From contig JAZRKX010000027.1 of assembly GCA_045646525.1 (NCBI GenBank), forward strand, positions 15,192 through 79,191: a DNA stretch of 64,000 nt. Direction: 5' to 3'. The notes beneath the pieces were generated by a model. It searched no databases, was not told the DNA's origin, and saw only the letters and a list, made by a program, of their open reading frames with translations. Origin of the DNA: RGIG8748 sp045646525. Lineage in GTDB: Bacteria > Bacillota > Clostridia > UMGS1810. The translations under genes were made by a program, and so were the position numbers. Below, in pieces: positions 1 to 9,567 of the stretch. Each line of letters starts with the position of its first letter. Within the stretch, counting starts at the first letter, position 1.

Positions 1-1
1 C

Positions 2-1345
2 TCTGTTAAAAGCATAAACGAGGGCAAAAGCCTGAAAGCCTATGTAGAGACATACGGCTGTCAGCAGAATGTGAGCGATTCCGAGACCATAATGGGCATG
101 CTCATTAAGATGGGCTATACTCCCGCAATGGATAAGGAAGAGGCGGACTTTATAATATACAACACCTGTGCCGTAAGGGAGAATGCCGAGCTTAAGGTGT
201 ACGGAAACCTTGGCGCATTAAAGCACCTTAAGGCAAGAAAACCGCATGTAATTCTTGCAGTCTGCGGATGTATGATGCAGCAGGAGAGCGTAAAGGAAGA
301 AATACGCAAAAAGTACAAGCATATAGATATAGTGTTCGGTACACATTCTCTGTACAGATTTCCCCAGATACTCTGCGATGTGATTGTAAATTCAAAAAGG
401 GTTTTCGATGTTGCAGACTCAGACGGTCACATAGCCGAGGGACTTCCGAGCCAGAAGGCAAATTCGCCTTGTGCATGGGTTTCGGTTATGTACGGATGCA
501 ACAATTTCTGCTCGTACTGCATAGTCCCCTATGTGCGCGGAAGAGAGCGAAGCCGTGACAAAGAGGACATCATAGCCGAGGTAAAGCGCTGCGTGCAAAA
601 CGGCGCAAAAGAGGTAACACTTCTTGGGCAGAATGTAAATTCATACGGAAATGACCTTTCGGAAGACATAGATTTTGCAGATTTACTTGCCATGGTGTGC
701 AAGGTGGACGGAGTAGAGAGGGTGCGCTTTATGACAAGCCACCCCAAAGATATATCCGATAAGCTTATAGACACAATGGCCCGCGAGGACAAAATCTGCA
801 AACAGCTTCATCTTCCCATACAGGCGGGAAATGACAGGGTGCTCTCTGCCATGAACAGAAAATATACCCGTAAGTCTTATATGGAAAAGATGGCAAAAAT
901 CAAAGAAAAAATGCCCGATATTGCCCTTACTACAGACATAATCGTGGGCTTTCCCGGGGAGACTAACGAGGAATTCGAAGATACCTTAAGTGTTCTTCGC
1001 GAGGTGGAATATGATACCATATTTTCATTTATTTACTCAAAGCGTCCCGGTACACCTGCCGCAAAGATGGAGGATGTAATAAGCCCCGAGGACAAAAAAC
1101 GCAATTTCGACAGACTCTTAGAGGTGCAGGACGCAATAAGCAAGAAGAAAAATCTTGCATTTCTCGGTAAAACCGTAAGGGTGCTTGTGGAGGGAGTAAG
1201 CAAAAATAATCCCAATGCGTTAATGGGCAGAACAGAGGGCGGAAAAACAGTTAATTTTGAGGGTGAGCAAGGACTTATAGGTACTTTTGCAGATGTTGAG
1301 ATTACAGATGCAAAGACATGGTCGCTTACAGGAAGGATATGTTAG
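2..1345 (+). CDS. miaB: tRNA-2-methylthio-N6-dimethylallyladenosine synthase MiaB (5' end outside window)
   Basis: Radical-SAM methylthiotransferase that converts i6A37 to ms2i6A37 in tRNAs reading UNN codons. The frame is open from base 2, and the first cluster-binding Cys lies in YVETYGCQQN near base 58, upstream of the first in-window GTG at 71, so the true start is before the window. Other N-terminal cluster cysteines are in NTCAVRE and AVCGCMMQ. The radical-SAM motif is CNNFCSYC, followed by VPYVRGRERSR. A C-terminal TRAM domain carries VEGVSKNNPNALMGRTEGGK. MiaA, which makes its substrate, is encoded in the same run of genes at 6208. The stop lies 1 base before ricA. The order miaB-ricA-mutS-mutL matches Bacillus ymcB-ymcA-(cotE)-mutS-mutL. 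Confidence 0.97.
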   Translation, partial: SVKSINEGKSLKAYVETYGCQQNVSDSETIMGMLIKMGYTPAMDKEEADFIIYNTCAVRENAELKVYGNLGALKHLKARKPHVILAVCGCMMQQESVKEEIRKKYKHIDIVFGTHSLYRFPQILCDVIVNSKRVFDVADSDGHIAEGLPSQKANSPCAWVSVMYGCNNFCSYCIVPYVRGRERSRDKEDIIAEVKRCVQNGAKEVTLLGQNVNSYGNDLSEDIDFADLLAMVCKVDGVERVRFMTSHPKDISDKLIDTMAREDKICKQLHLPIQAGNDRVLSAMNRKYTRKSYMEKMAKIKEKMPDIALTTDIIVGFPGETNEEFEDTLSVLREVEYDTIFSFIYSKRPGTPAAKMEDVISPEDKKRNFDRLLEVQDAISKKKNLAFLGKTVRVLVEGVSKNNPNALMGRTEGGKTVNFEGEQGLIGTFADVEITDAKTWSLTGRIC

Positions 1346-1346
1346 A

Positions 1347-1739
1347 ATGAATGATATTATAGAAAAGGCAAGAGAGCTTGGCATGATGCTTGCCGACAGC
1401 GACGAAATGAAAGCATTAAAAGGCGCAGAGGAAATGCAGCTTGCAGACAAGGATGCACAGGTGCTTATGATGGAGTATGCGTCTACCCGCGAGCGACTCT
1501 CGCAGAGAGCCGCAAGCGCCGATGTAACGCGCGAAGAATTTGAAAAAATTCAGACCGAAATGGAACAAGCCTTCCAAAAACTTATGACAAATGAAAACAT
1601 AAAGCGCTATATAGAGGCAAATAAGGCATTTAAAACTCTTATAGACCAGGTAAATTCTATAATTGCATATTTTGTAAAGGGCGAGGAGCAGGCTGGCTCA
1701 TGCTCGGGCAACTGTTCGTCCTGCGGAGGATGTCACTAA
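1347..1739 (+). CDS. ricA: YlbF/YmcA-family protein, RicA-like subunit of the Ric (Y-) complex
   Basis: A 130-residue, mostly helical protein of the YlbF/YmcA family. In Bacillus, RicA, RicF and RicT form a complex that binds two [4Fe-4S] clusters, promotes mRNA maturation with RNase Y, and influences biofilm, competence and sporulation. The start is ATG 1347, just after the miaB stop, with GGAAGG 10 bases upstream; an in-frame ATG at 1287 lies inside miaB and is not favoured. The C-terminus ends in the cysteine-rich tail SCSGNCSSCGGCH, a plausible cluster ligand set. Position directly after miaB matches Bacillus ymcA (ricA) rather than ylbF (ricF), but the two paralogues are hard to separate by eye. 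The partner ricT is at 15981. Confidence 0.8.
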   Translation: MNDIIEKARELGMMLADSDEMKALKGAEEMQLADKDAQVLMMEYASTRERLSQRAASADVTREEFEKIQTEMEQAFQKLMTNENIKRYIEANKAFKTLIDQVNSIIAYFVKGEEQAGSCSGNCSSCGGCH

Positions 1740-1740
1740 A

Positions 1741-4341
1741 ATGGCTGTATCACCAATGATGAAGCAGTATTTTGAAATTAAAAAGGACTACGAGGATGCA
1801 ATTCTCTTTTTCCGTCTGGGAGATTTTTATGAGATGTTCTACGATGATGCAATAGTTGCATCGCAGATTCTCGATATAACCCTCACGGGTAAGGATTGCG
1901 GTCAGGATGAGCGGGCACCCATGTGCGGAGTGCCTTATCACAGTGCGCAAAATTACATTGCCAAGCTTATAAAAAACGGCAAAAAGGTTGCCATCTGCGA
2001 GCAGGTGGAGGACCCCAAGGCTTCCAAGGGTATAGTAAAAAGAGATGTAATCCGAGTGGTAACTCCCGGTACTGCAAACATGGATGCAGTTTTAGACTCG
2101 GACGAAAATAACTTTCTTGCCAGCGTGTATGTTGATAAGGATGTATATTCCGTATCGTTTTGCGATGTTACCACGGGCGAGCTTATCACCACAGACGGAG
2201 ATAACACCGCAACGGAAAATCAGCTTGTAAACACCCTTGCGTGCTTTAAGCCGAGCGAGATTATAATAAACGATAAGGCGGTTAAGGAGTCCAAATCCGT
2301 ATTGGAGCTTAAAACCCGCTTTGATTTCTATGACAGCTATGTTCCCGAGCTGTATTATGATTATGACAACGGAAAATGCGTACTCAGTGAGAGATTTCCC
2401 GACATAGACAACAATCCCCTTATAAATGACAACCCCACCTGTGTCAAATCTCTCGGGGCGCTCTTTATGTACCTCAAGGAAACGCAGAAGATAGACCTTT
2501 CGCACATACAGAGCCTAAGCTATTTCAAAAGCTGTGACTACATGGAGATAGATTTAAGCTCTCGGCGGAATTTAGAGCTTACCGAGACCATGCGTGATAA
2601 ATCCAAACGAGGCTCGCTCTACGGCATACTCGACTATACGGGTACTGGTATGGGCGCAAGAAAGCTTAAGTCATGGATAGACAGACCTCTTATAACCGCA
2701 AATCTTATAGAAAAAAGGTTAGATAGCGTGGAGGAGCTTATACAAAACCCCGAAATCTCGGATTCTTTAAGAGATTCCTTTAAAAAGATAAACGATATAG
2801 AAAGACTCATAGGCAAAACCGTGTACGGCTCATGCAATGCGAGGGATTTCCTCTCACTTAAGCAGAGTATAGAGAATCTGCCCGAAATAGAGTCTCTCAT
2901 ATCGCGTCTTGCAAGTCCCATTATGTCGGAAGCCTCAGGCAATTTTGACAATCTTTCCGATATCTATACTCTGCTCGACTCGGCTATAGAAGAGGAGGAA
3001 ACACCTCTTACCATAAGAGAGGGCGGTATTATAAAAGAGGGCTTTGATACAGAGCTTGACAGGCTTCGCAAGATTATGAAGGGCGGTACAAGCCTTCTTG
3101 CAGAACTGGAAGCCAAGGAAAAAGAAAGAACAGGCATAAAAAACCTTAAGATAAGCTACAACAAGGTTTACGGCTACTATATAGAGGTAACAAGGTCGTT
3201 TTTGTCCATGGTGCCCGATGATTATATAAGAAAGCAGACGCTCACCGGCTGTGAAAGATTTATAACACAGGATTTAAAGGAAGCGGAAAATACAATCCTC
3301 GGCGCAAGAGAGAGAGTAAATGACTTGGAGTATGAGGACTTTATGTATGTCCGAAGCACCATCACAAAGAACATAGAGCGCCTTAAAAAAATGGCAGAGG
3401 TCATAAGCACCATGGATGTGCTTTGCTCTCTGGCAAAGGCGGCAAGCCTTAACGGATATGTGCGCCCTACCGTAAATGACGGCGATGAAATCATAATATC
3501 CGAGGGGCGCCATCCCATAGTGGAAAATTCGCGCAGAGAAACACTCTTTGTGCCCAATGATACATATTTAAACACTTCGGACAGCCGTTTTTCCATAATC
3601 ACGGGTCCGAACATGGCAGGTAAGTCCACATATATGCGTCAGAGCGCCATAATCACACTTATGGCACAGCTCGGTTCGTTTGTACCTGCCAAGAGTGCAA
3701 CCATAGGCATAGTGGACCGCATATTTACAAGAATAGGCGCATCCGACGACCTTGCAGGCGGTCAGAGTACCTTTATGGTAGAGATGAACGAGGTTGCAAA
3801 CATACTTAAAAATGCTACAAAGAAAAGTCTTGTAATCCTTGACGAAATAGGCAGAGGCACAAGCACCTATGACGGTCTCTCTATTGCGTGGGCGGTTACG
3901 GAGTACATATGTGAAAACATAGGCGCAAAGACACTTTTTGCAACGCATTACCATGAGCTTACCGAGCTTGAGGGCGCAATAGACGGCGTTAAGAACTATT
4001 CCGTAGCGGTAAAAAGGCGCGGCGACGATATTACATTTTTAAGAAAAATTGTCCGTGGCGGCACAGATGACAGCTTCGGTATAGAGGTTGCCAGACTTGC
4101 AGGCGTTCCCGATGCGGTAATCATGAGGGCAAAGGAAGTCCTCGAGGCTGTGGAAAGCGGCGAAAAGCGTCAGGAAACCACAACCGCAGATAAAATAAGC
4201 GCCGCCCGTGAAAAGAAAGTAAAGGCAAACGAATTAAAGGATGCAATAATGAGTGTGGACATATCCACCCTCACACCTCTTGAAGCTATGAATGAACTGT
4301 TTATGCTTCAGAAAAAGGTAGGAGAATTAAGTGAAGATTAA
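1741..4341 (+). CDS. mutS: DNA mismatch repair protein MutS
   Basis: 866-residue mismatch recognition ATPase, the usual MutS1 length. The N-terminal mismatch-binding domain shows GDFYEMFYDDA with the Phe-x-Glu that stacks on the mispaired base. The C-terminal ABC-type ATPase has Walker A GPNMAGKSTYMRQ near residue 622, signature region ASDDLAGGQSTFMVEM, Walker B LVILDEIGRGTSTYDG near residue 700, and FATHYHELTELE. ATG 1741 follows the ricA stop by one base and the 3' end overlaps mutL by 11 bp, so ricA, mutS and mutL are translationally coupled. The clamp- and MutL-interacting tail is present. No mutH is expected or seen. Confidence 0.98.
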   Translation: MAVSPMMKQYFEIKKDYEDAILFFRLGDFYEMFYDDAIVASQILDITLTGKDCGQDERAPMCGVPYHSAQNYIAKLIKNGKKVAICEQVEDPKASKGIVKRDVIRVVTPGTANMDAVLDSDENNFLASVYVDKDVYSVSFCDVTTGELITTDGDNTATENQLVNTLACFKPSEIIINDKAVKESKSVLELKTRFDFYDSYVPELYYDYDNGKCVLSERFPDIDNNPLINDNPTCVKSLGALFMYLKETQKIDLSHIQSLSYFKSCDYMEIDLSSRRNLELTETMRDKSKRGSLYGILDYTGTGMGARKLKSWIDRPLITANLIEKRLDSVEELIQNPEISDSLRDSFKKINDIERLIGKTVYGSCNARDFLSLKQSIENLPEIESLISRLASPIMSEASGNFDNLSDIYTLLDSAIEEEETPLTIREGGIIKEGFDTELDRLRKIMKGGTSLLAELEAKEKERTGIKNLKISYNKVYGYYIEVTRSFLSMVPDDYIRKQTLTGCERFITQDLKEAENTILGARERVNDLEYEDFMYVRSTITKNIERLKKMAEVISTMDVLCSLAKAASLNGYVRPTVNDGDEIIISEGRHPIVENSRRETLFVPNDTYLNTSDSRFSIITGPNMAGKSTYMRQSAIITLMAQLGSFVPAKSATIGIVDRIFTRIGASDDLAGGQSTFMVEMNEVANILKNATKKSLVILDEIGRGTSTYDGLSIAWAVTEYICENIGAKTLFATHYHELTELEGAIDGVKNYSVAVKRRGDDITFLRKIVRGGTDDSFGIEVARLAGVPDAVIMRAKEVLEAVESGEKRQETTTADKISAAREKKVKANELKDAIMSVDISTLTPLEAMNELFMLQKKVGELSED

Positions 4342-6205
4342 TGTACTTTCTACAGAGATATCCAATATGATAGCCGCGGGCGAGGTCGTGGAAAGACCCG
4401 CTTCGGTCATAAAGGAGCTTGTCGAAAACTCCATAGATGCGGGCGCCACCTCAATAACGGTGGAGATAAAAAAGGGCGGAATTCAGTATATGCGCGTTAC
4501 CGACAACGGCTGCGGCATAGATGCAGATGAGATTGAAACCGCCTTTAAGCGCCATGCAACAAGCAAGGTTAAAACCGCATCCGACCTTGATGCCATAGGC
4601 ACTTTGGGTTTCAGGGGCGAGGCTCTTGCAAGCATTGCCGCAGTTTCCAAGGTGGAGATATTTTCAAAGACAGCCGCCTCTCCTCTGGGAAGATGCGTTA
4701 CTGTGGAAGCGGGAGAGGCTCTGCAGTCCGACGAGGCGGGATGCCCCGACGGCACAACCATGATTGTGCGCAATCTCTTTTTCAACACCCCTGCGAGAAT
4801 GAAGTTTTTAAAGAGCGATTCGGCAGAGACAAGCTATGTAACAGATGTTATAAATAAGCTTGCCCTAAGCCACCCCGAGATAGCCTTTCAGTATATAAAC
4901 GGCGGAAAAACCGTGCTTTCTTCCACGGGAGACGGAAGCCTTTTAAACGCAATATATAGCGTATTCGGTAAAGAATACACAAATAACATGACAGAGGTAA
5001 GCTACTGCGAGGAGGGTTTTTCGGTACACGGCTATGTGGGTACGGGCGCCATTGCGCGTAAGGACAGAAGACACCAGTTCTTTTTTGTAAATAACAGAAA
5101 TATCATGTCCAAAATCATGTCCTCTGCGGTAAGCGAGGCGTTCAAGACAAGTGTAATGACGGGTCACTACCCCGTATGTGTATTAAAAGCGGACACCGAC
5201 CCGAAGAATGTGGATGTAAATGTGCACCCTGCCAAAATCGAGGTGCGTTTTTCGGATGAAAAGCGGGTGTATTCAAGTATCTACTGGGCGGTGAAAAATT
5301 CTCTTTCACAAGAGAAATATGTACCCGAGGTGGAGTTTAAGGCACCGGGTCTTGACACCAATGTGAAAAATGCCCCCGTATATGAAAAGTCGGAGCAGAT
5401 TAATCTTCTAAAGGAAGCTTATGTGGAGTCCGCACCGAAGATAACCATACAAAAACCCGCGCTTGCATCGAAACCCGAGGAAAATACCGAGAGATTTGCG
5501 CATATACCAAAGCAGGCTGCAAACGAGGTAAGGCTAAAGGAACCTCAGAGGTTTGAAAACATATCCTACACCGTACCCGATAATCCCGACAGACCGAGTG
5601 CATTCAAACTGCCCATGCCCGAGGCGGATGTGGACTTTAAGTATGTGGGGCAGGTTTTCGGTACATATTTCATAATTCAAAAAGATAATGAAATGTATAT
5701 AATAGACCAGCATGCCGCTCATGAGAGGATATGCTTTGAGGAGCTTCTGGAGGAGTTCTACAGTAACGAGGTGGAGTCTCAGATGATGCTTCTGCCCGTT
5801 ACCCTCACCCTCACGGGTGCGGAAATGACTCTTGTGGAGGAAAATGCAGATTTCTTCCTCCAGATAGGCTTTGAGATAGAAATATTCGGCAAAAATTCCG
5901 TAATAGTGCGTGCTACCCCCGGCACCATGGAGGAGCACGAAATAAAAGATACTGTATCGGACATAATAAGCCTTGTGGGTGCAAACAGACACAATATGGT
6001 AAGAGGTGTGTACGAGGAAGCACTTCACATGATAGCGTGCAAAAAGGCGCTAAAGGGCAACACCGTGCTTTCGGATACTGAGCTTAAAGCACTCGCTTCC
6101 AAGGTGCTTTCTCTGGGAGACGGCATAAACACCTGCCCCCACGGAAGACCGATAACCGTAAAAATGACAAGATACAGTCTGGAAAGACAGTTCAAGAGAG
6201 AATAG
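4331..6205 (+). CDS. mutL: DNA mismatch repair protein MutL (endonuclease type)
   Basis: 624-residue MutL starting at GTG 4331 inside the mutS 3' end. The GHKL ATPase motifs are ELVENSIDAGAT, DNGCGI, TLGFRGEALASI and NTPARMKFL. The C-terminal domain contains the endonuclease motif DQHAAHERICFEE (DQHA-x2-E-x4-E) near residue 458, ACKKALKGN, and CPHGRP near the end. These are the metal-binding motifs of nicking MutL proteins from organisms without MutH. The linker of about 330-430 is low-complexity and proline-rich, as usual. It works with MutS to nick and direct repair of the new strand. Confidence 0.98.
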   Translation: MKINVLSTEISNMIAAGEVVERPASVIKELVENSIDAGATSITVEIKKGGIQYMRVTDNGCGIDADEIETAFKRHATSKVKTASDLDAIGTLGFRGEALASIAAVSKVEIFSKTAASPLGRCVTVEAGEALQSDEAGCPDGTTMIVRNLFFNTPARMKFLKSDSAETSYVTDVINKLALSHPEIAFQYINGGKTVLSSTGDGSLLNAIYSVFGKEYTNNMTEVSYCEEGFSVHGYVGTGAIARKDRRHQFFFVNNRNIMSKIMSSAVSEAFKTSVMTGHYPVCVLKADTDPKNVDVNVHPAKIEVRFSDEKRVYSSIYWAVKNSLSQEKYVPEVEFKAPGLDTNVKNAPVYEKSEQINLLKEAYVESAPKITIQKPALASKPEENTERFAHIPKQAANEVRLKEPQRFENISYTVPDNPDRPSAFKLPMPEADVDFKYVGQVFGTYFIIQKDNEMYIIDQHAAHERICFEELLEEFYSNEVESQMMLLPVTLTLTGAEMTLVEENADFFLQIGFEIEIFGKNSVIVRATPGTMEEHEIKDTVSDIISLVGANRHNMVRGVYEEALHMIACKKALKGNTVLSDTELKALASKVLSLGDGINTCPHGRPITVKMTRYSLERQFKRE

Positions 6206-6207
6206 AT

Positions 6208-7155
6208 ATGAAAAAACCCCATGTTGTTTTAATAGCAGGACCTACGGGAGTGGGCAAAACCGCCGCATCCGTACATCTTGCCAAAAAACTTGATACAGAC
6301 ATCATATCCTGTGATTCCATGCAGATATACAAGGGCATGGACATAGGCACCGCCAAGGTTACGAAAGAGGAAGCAGGCGGTGTGGTGCATCACCTTATAG
6401 ATGTGGCAGAACCCTATGAGACATTCAGCGTGTGCGACTATGTGGAGAGGGCATCCTCTGTAATAGAGAGCCTTTCGAAAGCGGGAAAGAGCTCACTTGT
6501 GGTGGGCGGAACGGGGCTTTATGCGGATTCTCTTTTAAAGGGCATCACATTTGAGTCAAAGGCACCTGCCGACGAGACCTTCAGACAGGAAATGACCCGT
6601 CTGTGCGAGGAAAAAGGCAGGGAGTATCTTCATTCTCTGCTTTGCGAGGCGGATGAGGAGAGCGCAAAGGCTATACATCCCAACAATGTAAAGAGAGTTA
6701 TACGCGCTCTGGAATACCACCACGCCACAGGAGAGAGGATATCCGATTACAACAGGCGCACTCTTGATATAGAGGCGCCCTACGATACTGACAAAATATA
6801 TTTCACACGCTCAAGGGAGAACCTTTACGAGCGAATAGACAAAAGAGTGGACCTTATGATAGAAGCGGGTCTTGAAGACGAGGTAAGACGCATAGCCAAA
6901 ATCTGCCCGTCCGACACCTCTACCGCCATGCAGGCTCTCGGCTACAAGGAGATGCTTTTGTATATTCGGGGCGAAATATCGTTTGGCGAGGCTGTCGAGC
7001 TTATAAAAAGGGGAAGCAGGCAGTATGCCAAAAGACAGCTTACATGGTTTAAGCGCGATGCCGATGCCCTGTGGCTCAATCTGGATGAATTTTCCTGCGC
7101 ACAGGATGTGGCAGAGGCATGCTATGAGCATATTATCGAAAGGAGGAAAATATGA
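6208..7155 (+). CDS. miaA: tRNA dimethylallyltransferase MiaA
   Basis: 315-residue enzyme that transfers dimethylallyl from DMAPP to A37 of tRNAs reading UNN codons, giving the substrate of MiaB. The P-loop is GPTGVGKTA near residue 11, followed by the DSMQIYKGMDIGTAK motif, VGGTGLYADSLL and the C-terminal RQYAKRQLTWFKRD. It starts 3 bases after mutL and its stop overlaps the next start as ATGA, so it belongs to the same operon. Many Firmicutes carry hfq just downstream of miaA; here a HlyD-like gene follows instead. Confidence 0.97.
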   Translation: MKKPHVVLIAGPTGVGKTAASVHLAKKLDTDIISCDSMQIYKGMDIGTAKVTKEEAGGVVHHLIDVAEPYETFSVCDYVERASSVIESLSKAGKSSLVVGGTGLYADSLLKGITFESKAPADETFRQEMTRLCEEKGREYLHSLLCEADEESAKAIHPNNVKRVIRALEYHHATGERISDYNRRTLDIEAPYDTDKIYFTRSRENLYERIDKRVDLMIEAGLEDEVRRIAKICPSDTSTAMQALGYKEMLLYIRGEISFGEAVELIKRGSRQYAKRQLTWFKRDADALWLNLDEFSCAQDVAEACYEHIIERRKI

Positions 7156-8366
7156 AAAAATTATTTAAGGTTTTATTAGTTCCGTGCGCTGTTATGATAA
7201 TTGCGGTAATTGTATCTCTCATATTTTCCGACGGTATTAAGTATGAGGTAATACGCCACGGCGAAATGGAAAAATCACATTCGTTCAGCGCGGTTGTAAT
7301 ACGCGACGAAACCGTGATAGAAGCCGAAAAGTCAGGTGTGCTCGAATCCCACGCCGACGACAACGAAATGGTAAGGAAAAACAAGCACATAGCAAGCATA
7401 TATGAAACTGAGATAGACGAAAGCGCCAAAATCTCACTTCAGCGCATAAATGCCCGCATTGAAGAAATAACCAAGGTGCGCGAGCAGTTCGGCATAAGCG
7501 AGGTTGGCGCATTTCAGGTGGACTCGGCAATGGATTTAAGAATACGCGAGGTCTACAAAGCCTCGGAAGCAGGCGATATGAGAGAGGTTATGAGCATATT
7601 AGATGATTTAAACCTCTTAAATGACAGAAAGAACGCTCTCGAAAAGGGCGTTGACTATACCGACGAAACCTTAAAAAAGCTTATGAAAGAAAAGAAAGAA
7701 GCCGAAAAAAAGCTCGGCGGCTCCAAACAGGATATATATGCCCCCGCGGCGGGAATATATACCACGGCTGTAGACGGCTTTGAGGATATCTTAACTCCTG
7801 CCGCCATAGGCGAAATGACACCATATGATTTTGAATCCGTCACAAAGATGAACGGCAGCGGCAATGCAAAGAAATCCAAGGACGCCGTGTGCAAAATCAT
7901 AGAGAGCACGCAGTGGTCTGTGGCATTTGTAGCCACACAAAAGGAGATATCAAAGCTTAAGGAAGGCTCCCTTGTATACATAAGAGCCAAAAATCACGAA
8001 AACGATTCCGCCGCAAAGATAAGCTATATATCCACTCCCGTAAACGGCAACTACCTTGTAATTGCCACCTCGGACAAGGACTGTGTATGGGCAATGCGCG
8101 AAAGATTTGTGGAGATAGACCTTGTAAGGAGTAAATATTCGGGATTAAAGGTGCCCATAGCCGCACTTCGGGTAAAGGACGGCAAGACGGGCGTATTTAC
8201 CGTGGTGGACGGCATAGTGTATTTCAAAGAGGTAAAGGTGCTCTACAAGGATACGGTTTATGCAATCGTTGAAGAGGACAACACCTCGCACGGAGGACTT
8301 CTTCTTTATGATGAGGTAGTAACCTCATCCAAACGGGAATTAAAGGAAGGCGAAAGAATATCATGA
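7152..8366 (+). CDS. HlyD-like membrane-anchored adaptor protein
   Basis: 404-residue protein with one N-terminal membrane segment (about residues 6-26, VLLVPCAVMIIAVIVSLIF) and an extracytoplasmic body. The body begins with a lipoyl-like half motif (VVIRDETVIEAEKSGVLES), continues with a coiled coil of about residues 80-190 rich in Glu and Lys, then a second barrel-like half (DIYAPAAGIY) and a beta-rich C-terminus. This plan is that of the HlyD/membrane-fusion family. Homologues next to yggS and sepF are, from memory, common in Clostridia, which hints at a cell-envelope or division role rather than classical efflux. No transporter partner is adjacent. It overlaps miaA and yggS by 4 bases each. 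Confidence 0.7.
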   Translation: MKKLFKVLLVPCAVMIIAVIVSLIFSDGIKYEVIRHGEMEKSHSFSAVVIRDETVIEAEKSGVLESHADDNEMVRKNKHIASIYETEIDESAKISLQRINARIEEITKVREQFGISEVGAFQVDSAMDLRIREVYKASEAGDMREVMSILDDLNLLNDRKNALEKGVDYTDETLKKLMKEKKEAEKKLGGSKQDIYAPAAGIYTTAVDGFEDILTPAAIGEMTPYDFESVTKMNGSGNAKKSKDAVCKIIESTQWSVAFVATQKEISKLKEGSLVYIRAKNHENDSAAKISYISTPVNGNYLVIATSDKDCVWAMRERFVEIDLVRSKYSGLKVPIAALRVKDGKTGVFTVVDGIVYFKEVKVLYKDTVYAIVEEDNTSHGGLLLYDEVVTSSKRELKEGERIS

Positions 8367-9046
8367 GCATAGAACAGAATCTTAATGAAATAAAGAAAAA
8401 TATATCCGCCGCATGCGAAAAGGCGGGCAGAAACCCCGACTCTGTTACAATCCTTGCGGTTACAAAGACCATAGATGCCGACAGGATAAACGAGGCGGTA
8501 TCGCTTGGTCTTTGCGACCTTGGTGAAAACAGAGTACAGGAGCTTTTGTCAAAGTATGACGATGTAAAAGGCGATGTAAGATGGCACATAATAGGACATC
8601 TGCAGAAAAACAAGGTAAAGTACATTGCCGACAAGGTGTGCATGATACACTCCGTTGAGTCTTATTCTCTCATGGAGGAGATAGAAAGACAGTGCGCGCG
8701 CATTGACAAGGTTATGGATATATTAATAGAGGTAAATGTATCGGGCGAGGAGTCCAAAAGCGGAATTGCGCCCTCGGAAGTGTTTGATTTTGTGCAAAAG
8801 GCAAGCACTTACCCTCATATAAGGGTAAAGGGACTTATGACCATGGCACCATTTGGCGCAGAAAATGACGAATTACATCAAATTTTTTCGGATTTGTACA
8901 AAATTTCTGTTGACATATCGCATAAAAAATTAGATAATGTTAGTATGGAGTGTCTGTCTATGGGCATGACAAACGATTATGCCGTAGCCGTGGAGGAGAA
9001 TTCCACCATAGTGCGCGTAGGCACAGGACTCTTTAAACAGCATTAA
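8363..9046 (+). CDS. yggS: PLP-binding homeostasis protein YggS/PROSC
   Basis: 227-residue single-domain fold-type III PLP protein. The PLP lysine is in ILAVTKTID near residue 33, and the family motifs LGENRVQEL, WHIIGHLQKNKVKYI and LSMGMTNDYAVAVEENSTIVRVG are all present, the last forming the phosphate site and C-terminal signature. It has no known catalysis; it buffers PLP and affects amino acid and vitamin B6 balance. It is the first gene of the conserved yggS-sepF-ylmH-divIVA division-linked cluster (ylmE in Bacillus). It overlaps the HlyD-like gene by 4 bases. Confidence 0.96.
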   Translation: MSIEQNLNEIKKNISAACEKAGRNPDSVTILAVTKTIDADRINEAVSLGLCDLGENRVQELLSKYDDVKGDVRWHIIGHLQKNKVKYIADKVCMIHSVESYSLMEEIERQCARIDKVMDILIEVNVSGEESKSGIAPSEVFDFVQKASTYPHIRVKGLMTMAPFGAENDELHQIFSDLYKISVDISHKKLDNVSMECLSMGMTNDYAVAVEENSTIVRVGTGLFKQH

Positions 9047-9078
9047 TAAGTAAACTCACGAAAGGACGGTTATATAAA

Positions 9079-9564
9079 ATGAGCGAAATGGTAAAGAAGT
9101 TTCTTGCATACATGGGTATAGGCGATGTAAGAGACAACGAAGAAGAAATCGAAGAGGAGAAGAAGGAAGAATTCTTTGCCCCCGAACCTAAGCCTAGATA
9201 TTCCGACATATCCAATGCACCTCAGTCCTCCACGGGCAGAAAGGGCAAGGTAGTAAACATTCATACAACTACACAGCTTAAGGTGGTAGTGCTTCAGCCT
9301 ACTACATACAACGATGCTACCGAAATCACCGACCACTTAAGAGAAAAGAAGCCCGTTGTGGTTAATCTCGAAAAGCTCGACAAGGAAAATGCAAGAAAGA
9401 TTGTAGACTTTTTGAGCGGTGCCGTGTATGCATTAACAGGCAAAATGCAAAAGGTTGCAAACGGAATCATACTCCTCGTACCCAGCACAATGGGTATAGC
9501 GGGCGATTTCACCGACGATTTCTCCGACGAATTAAAAACTCACGCGCTTTTTGATTTCTTTTAA
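9079..9564 (+). CDS. sepF: Cell division protein SepF
   Basis: 161-residue SepF. The N-terminus MSEMVKKFLAYMGIGD is the amphipathic membrane-binding helix, followed by an acidic linker rich in Glu and Lys (about residues 20-40) and a globular domain of about residues 65-155 containing KPVVVNLEKLDKENARKIVDFLSGAVYALTG, here named by its ends only. SepF forms arcs on the membrane that align FtsZ filaments. It sits 32 bases after yggS with a GAAAGGA ribosome binding site. YlmG, which lies between sepF and ylmH in Bacillus, is missing here. Confidence 0.96.
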   Translation: MSEMVKKFLAYMGIGDVRDNEEEIEEEKKEEFFAPEPKPRYSDISNAPQSSTGRKGKVVNIHTTTQLKVVVLQPTTYNDATEITDHLREKKPVVVNLEKLDKENARKIVDFLSGAVYALTGKMQKVANGIILLVPSTMGIAGDFTDDFSDELKTHALFDFF

Positions 9565-9567
9565 AAT

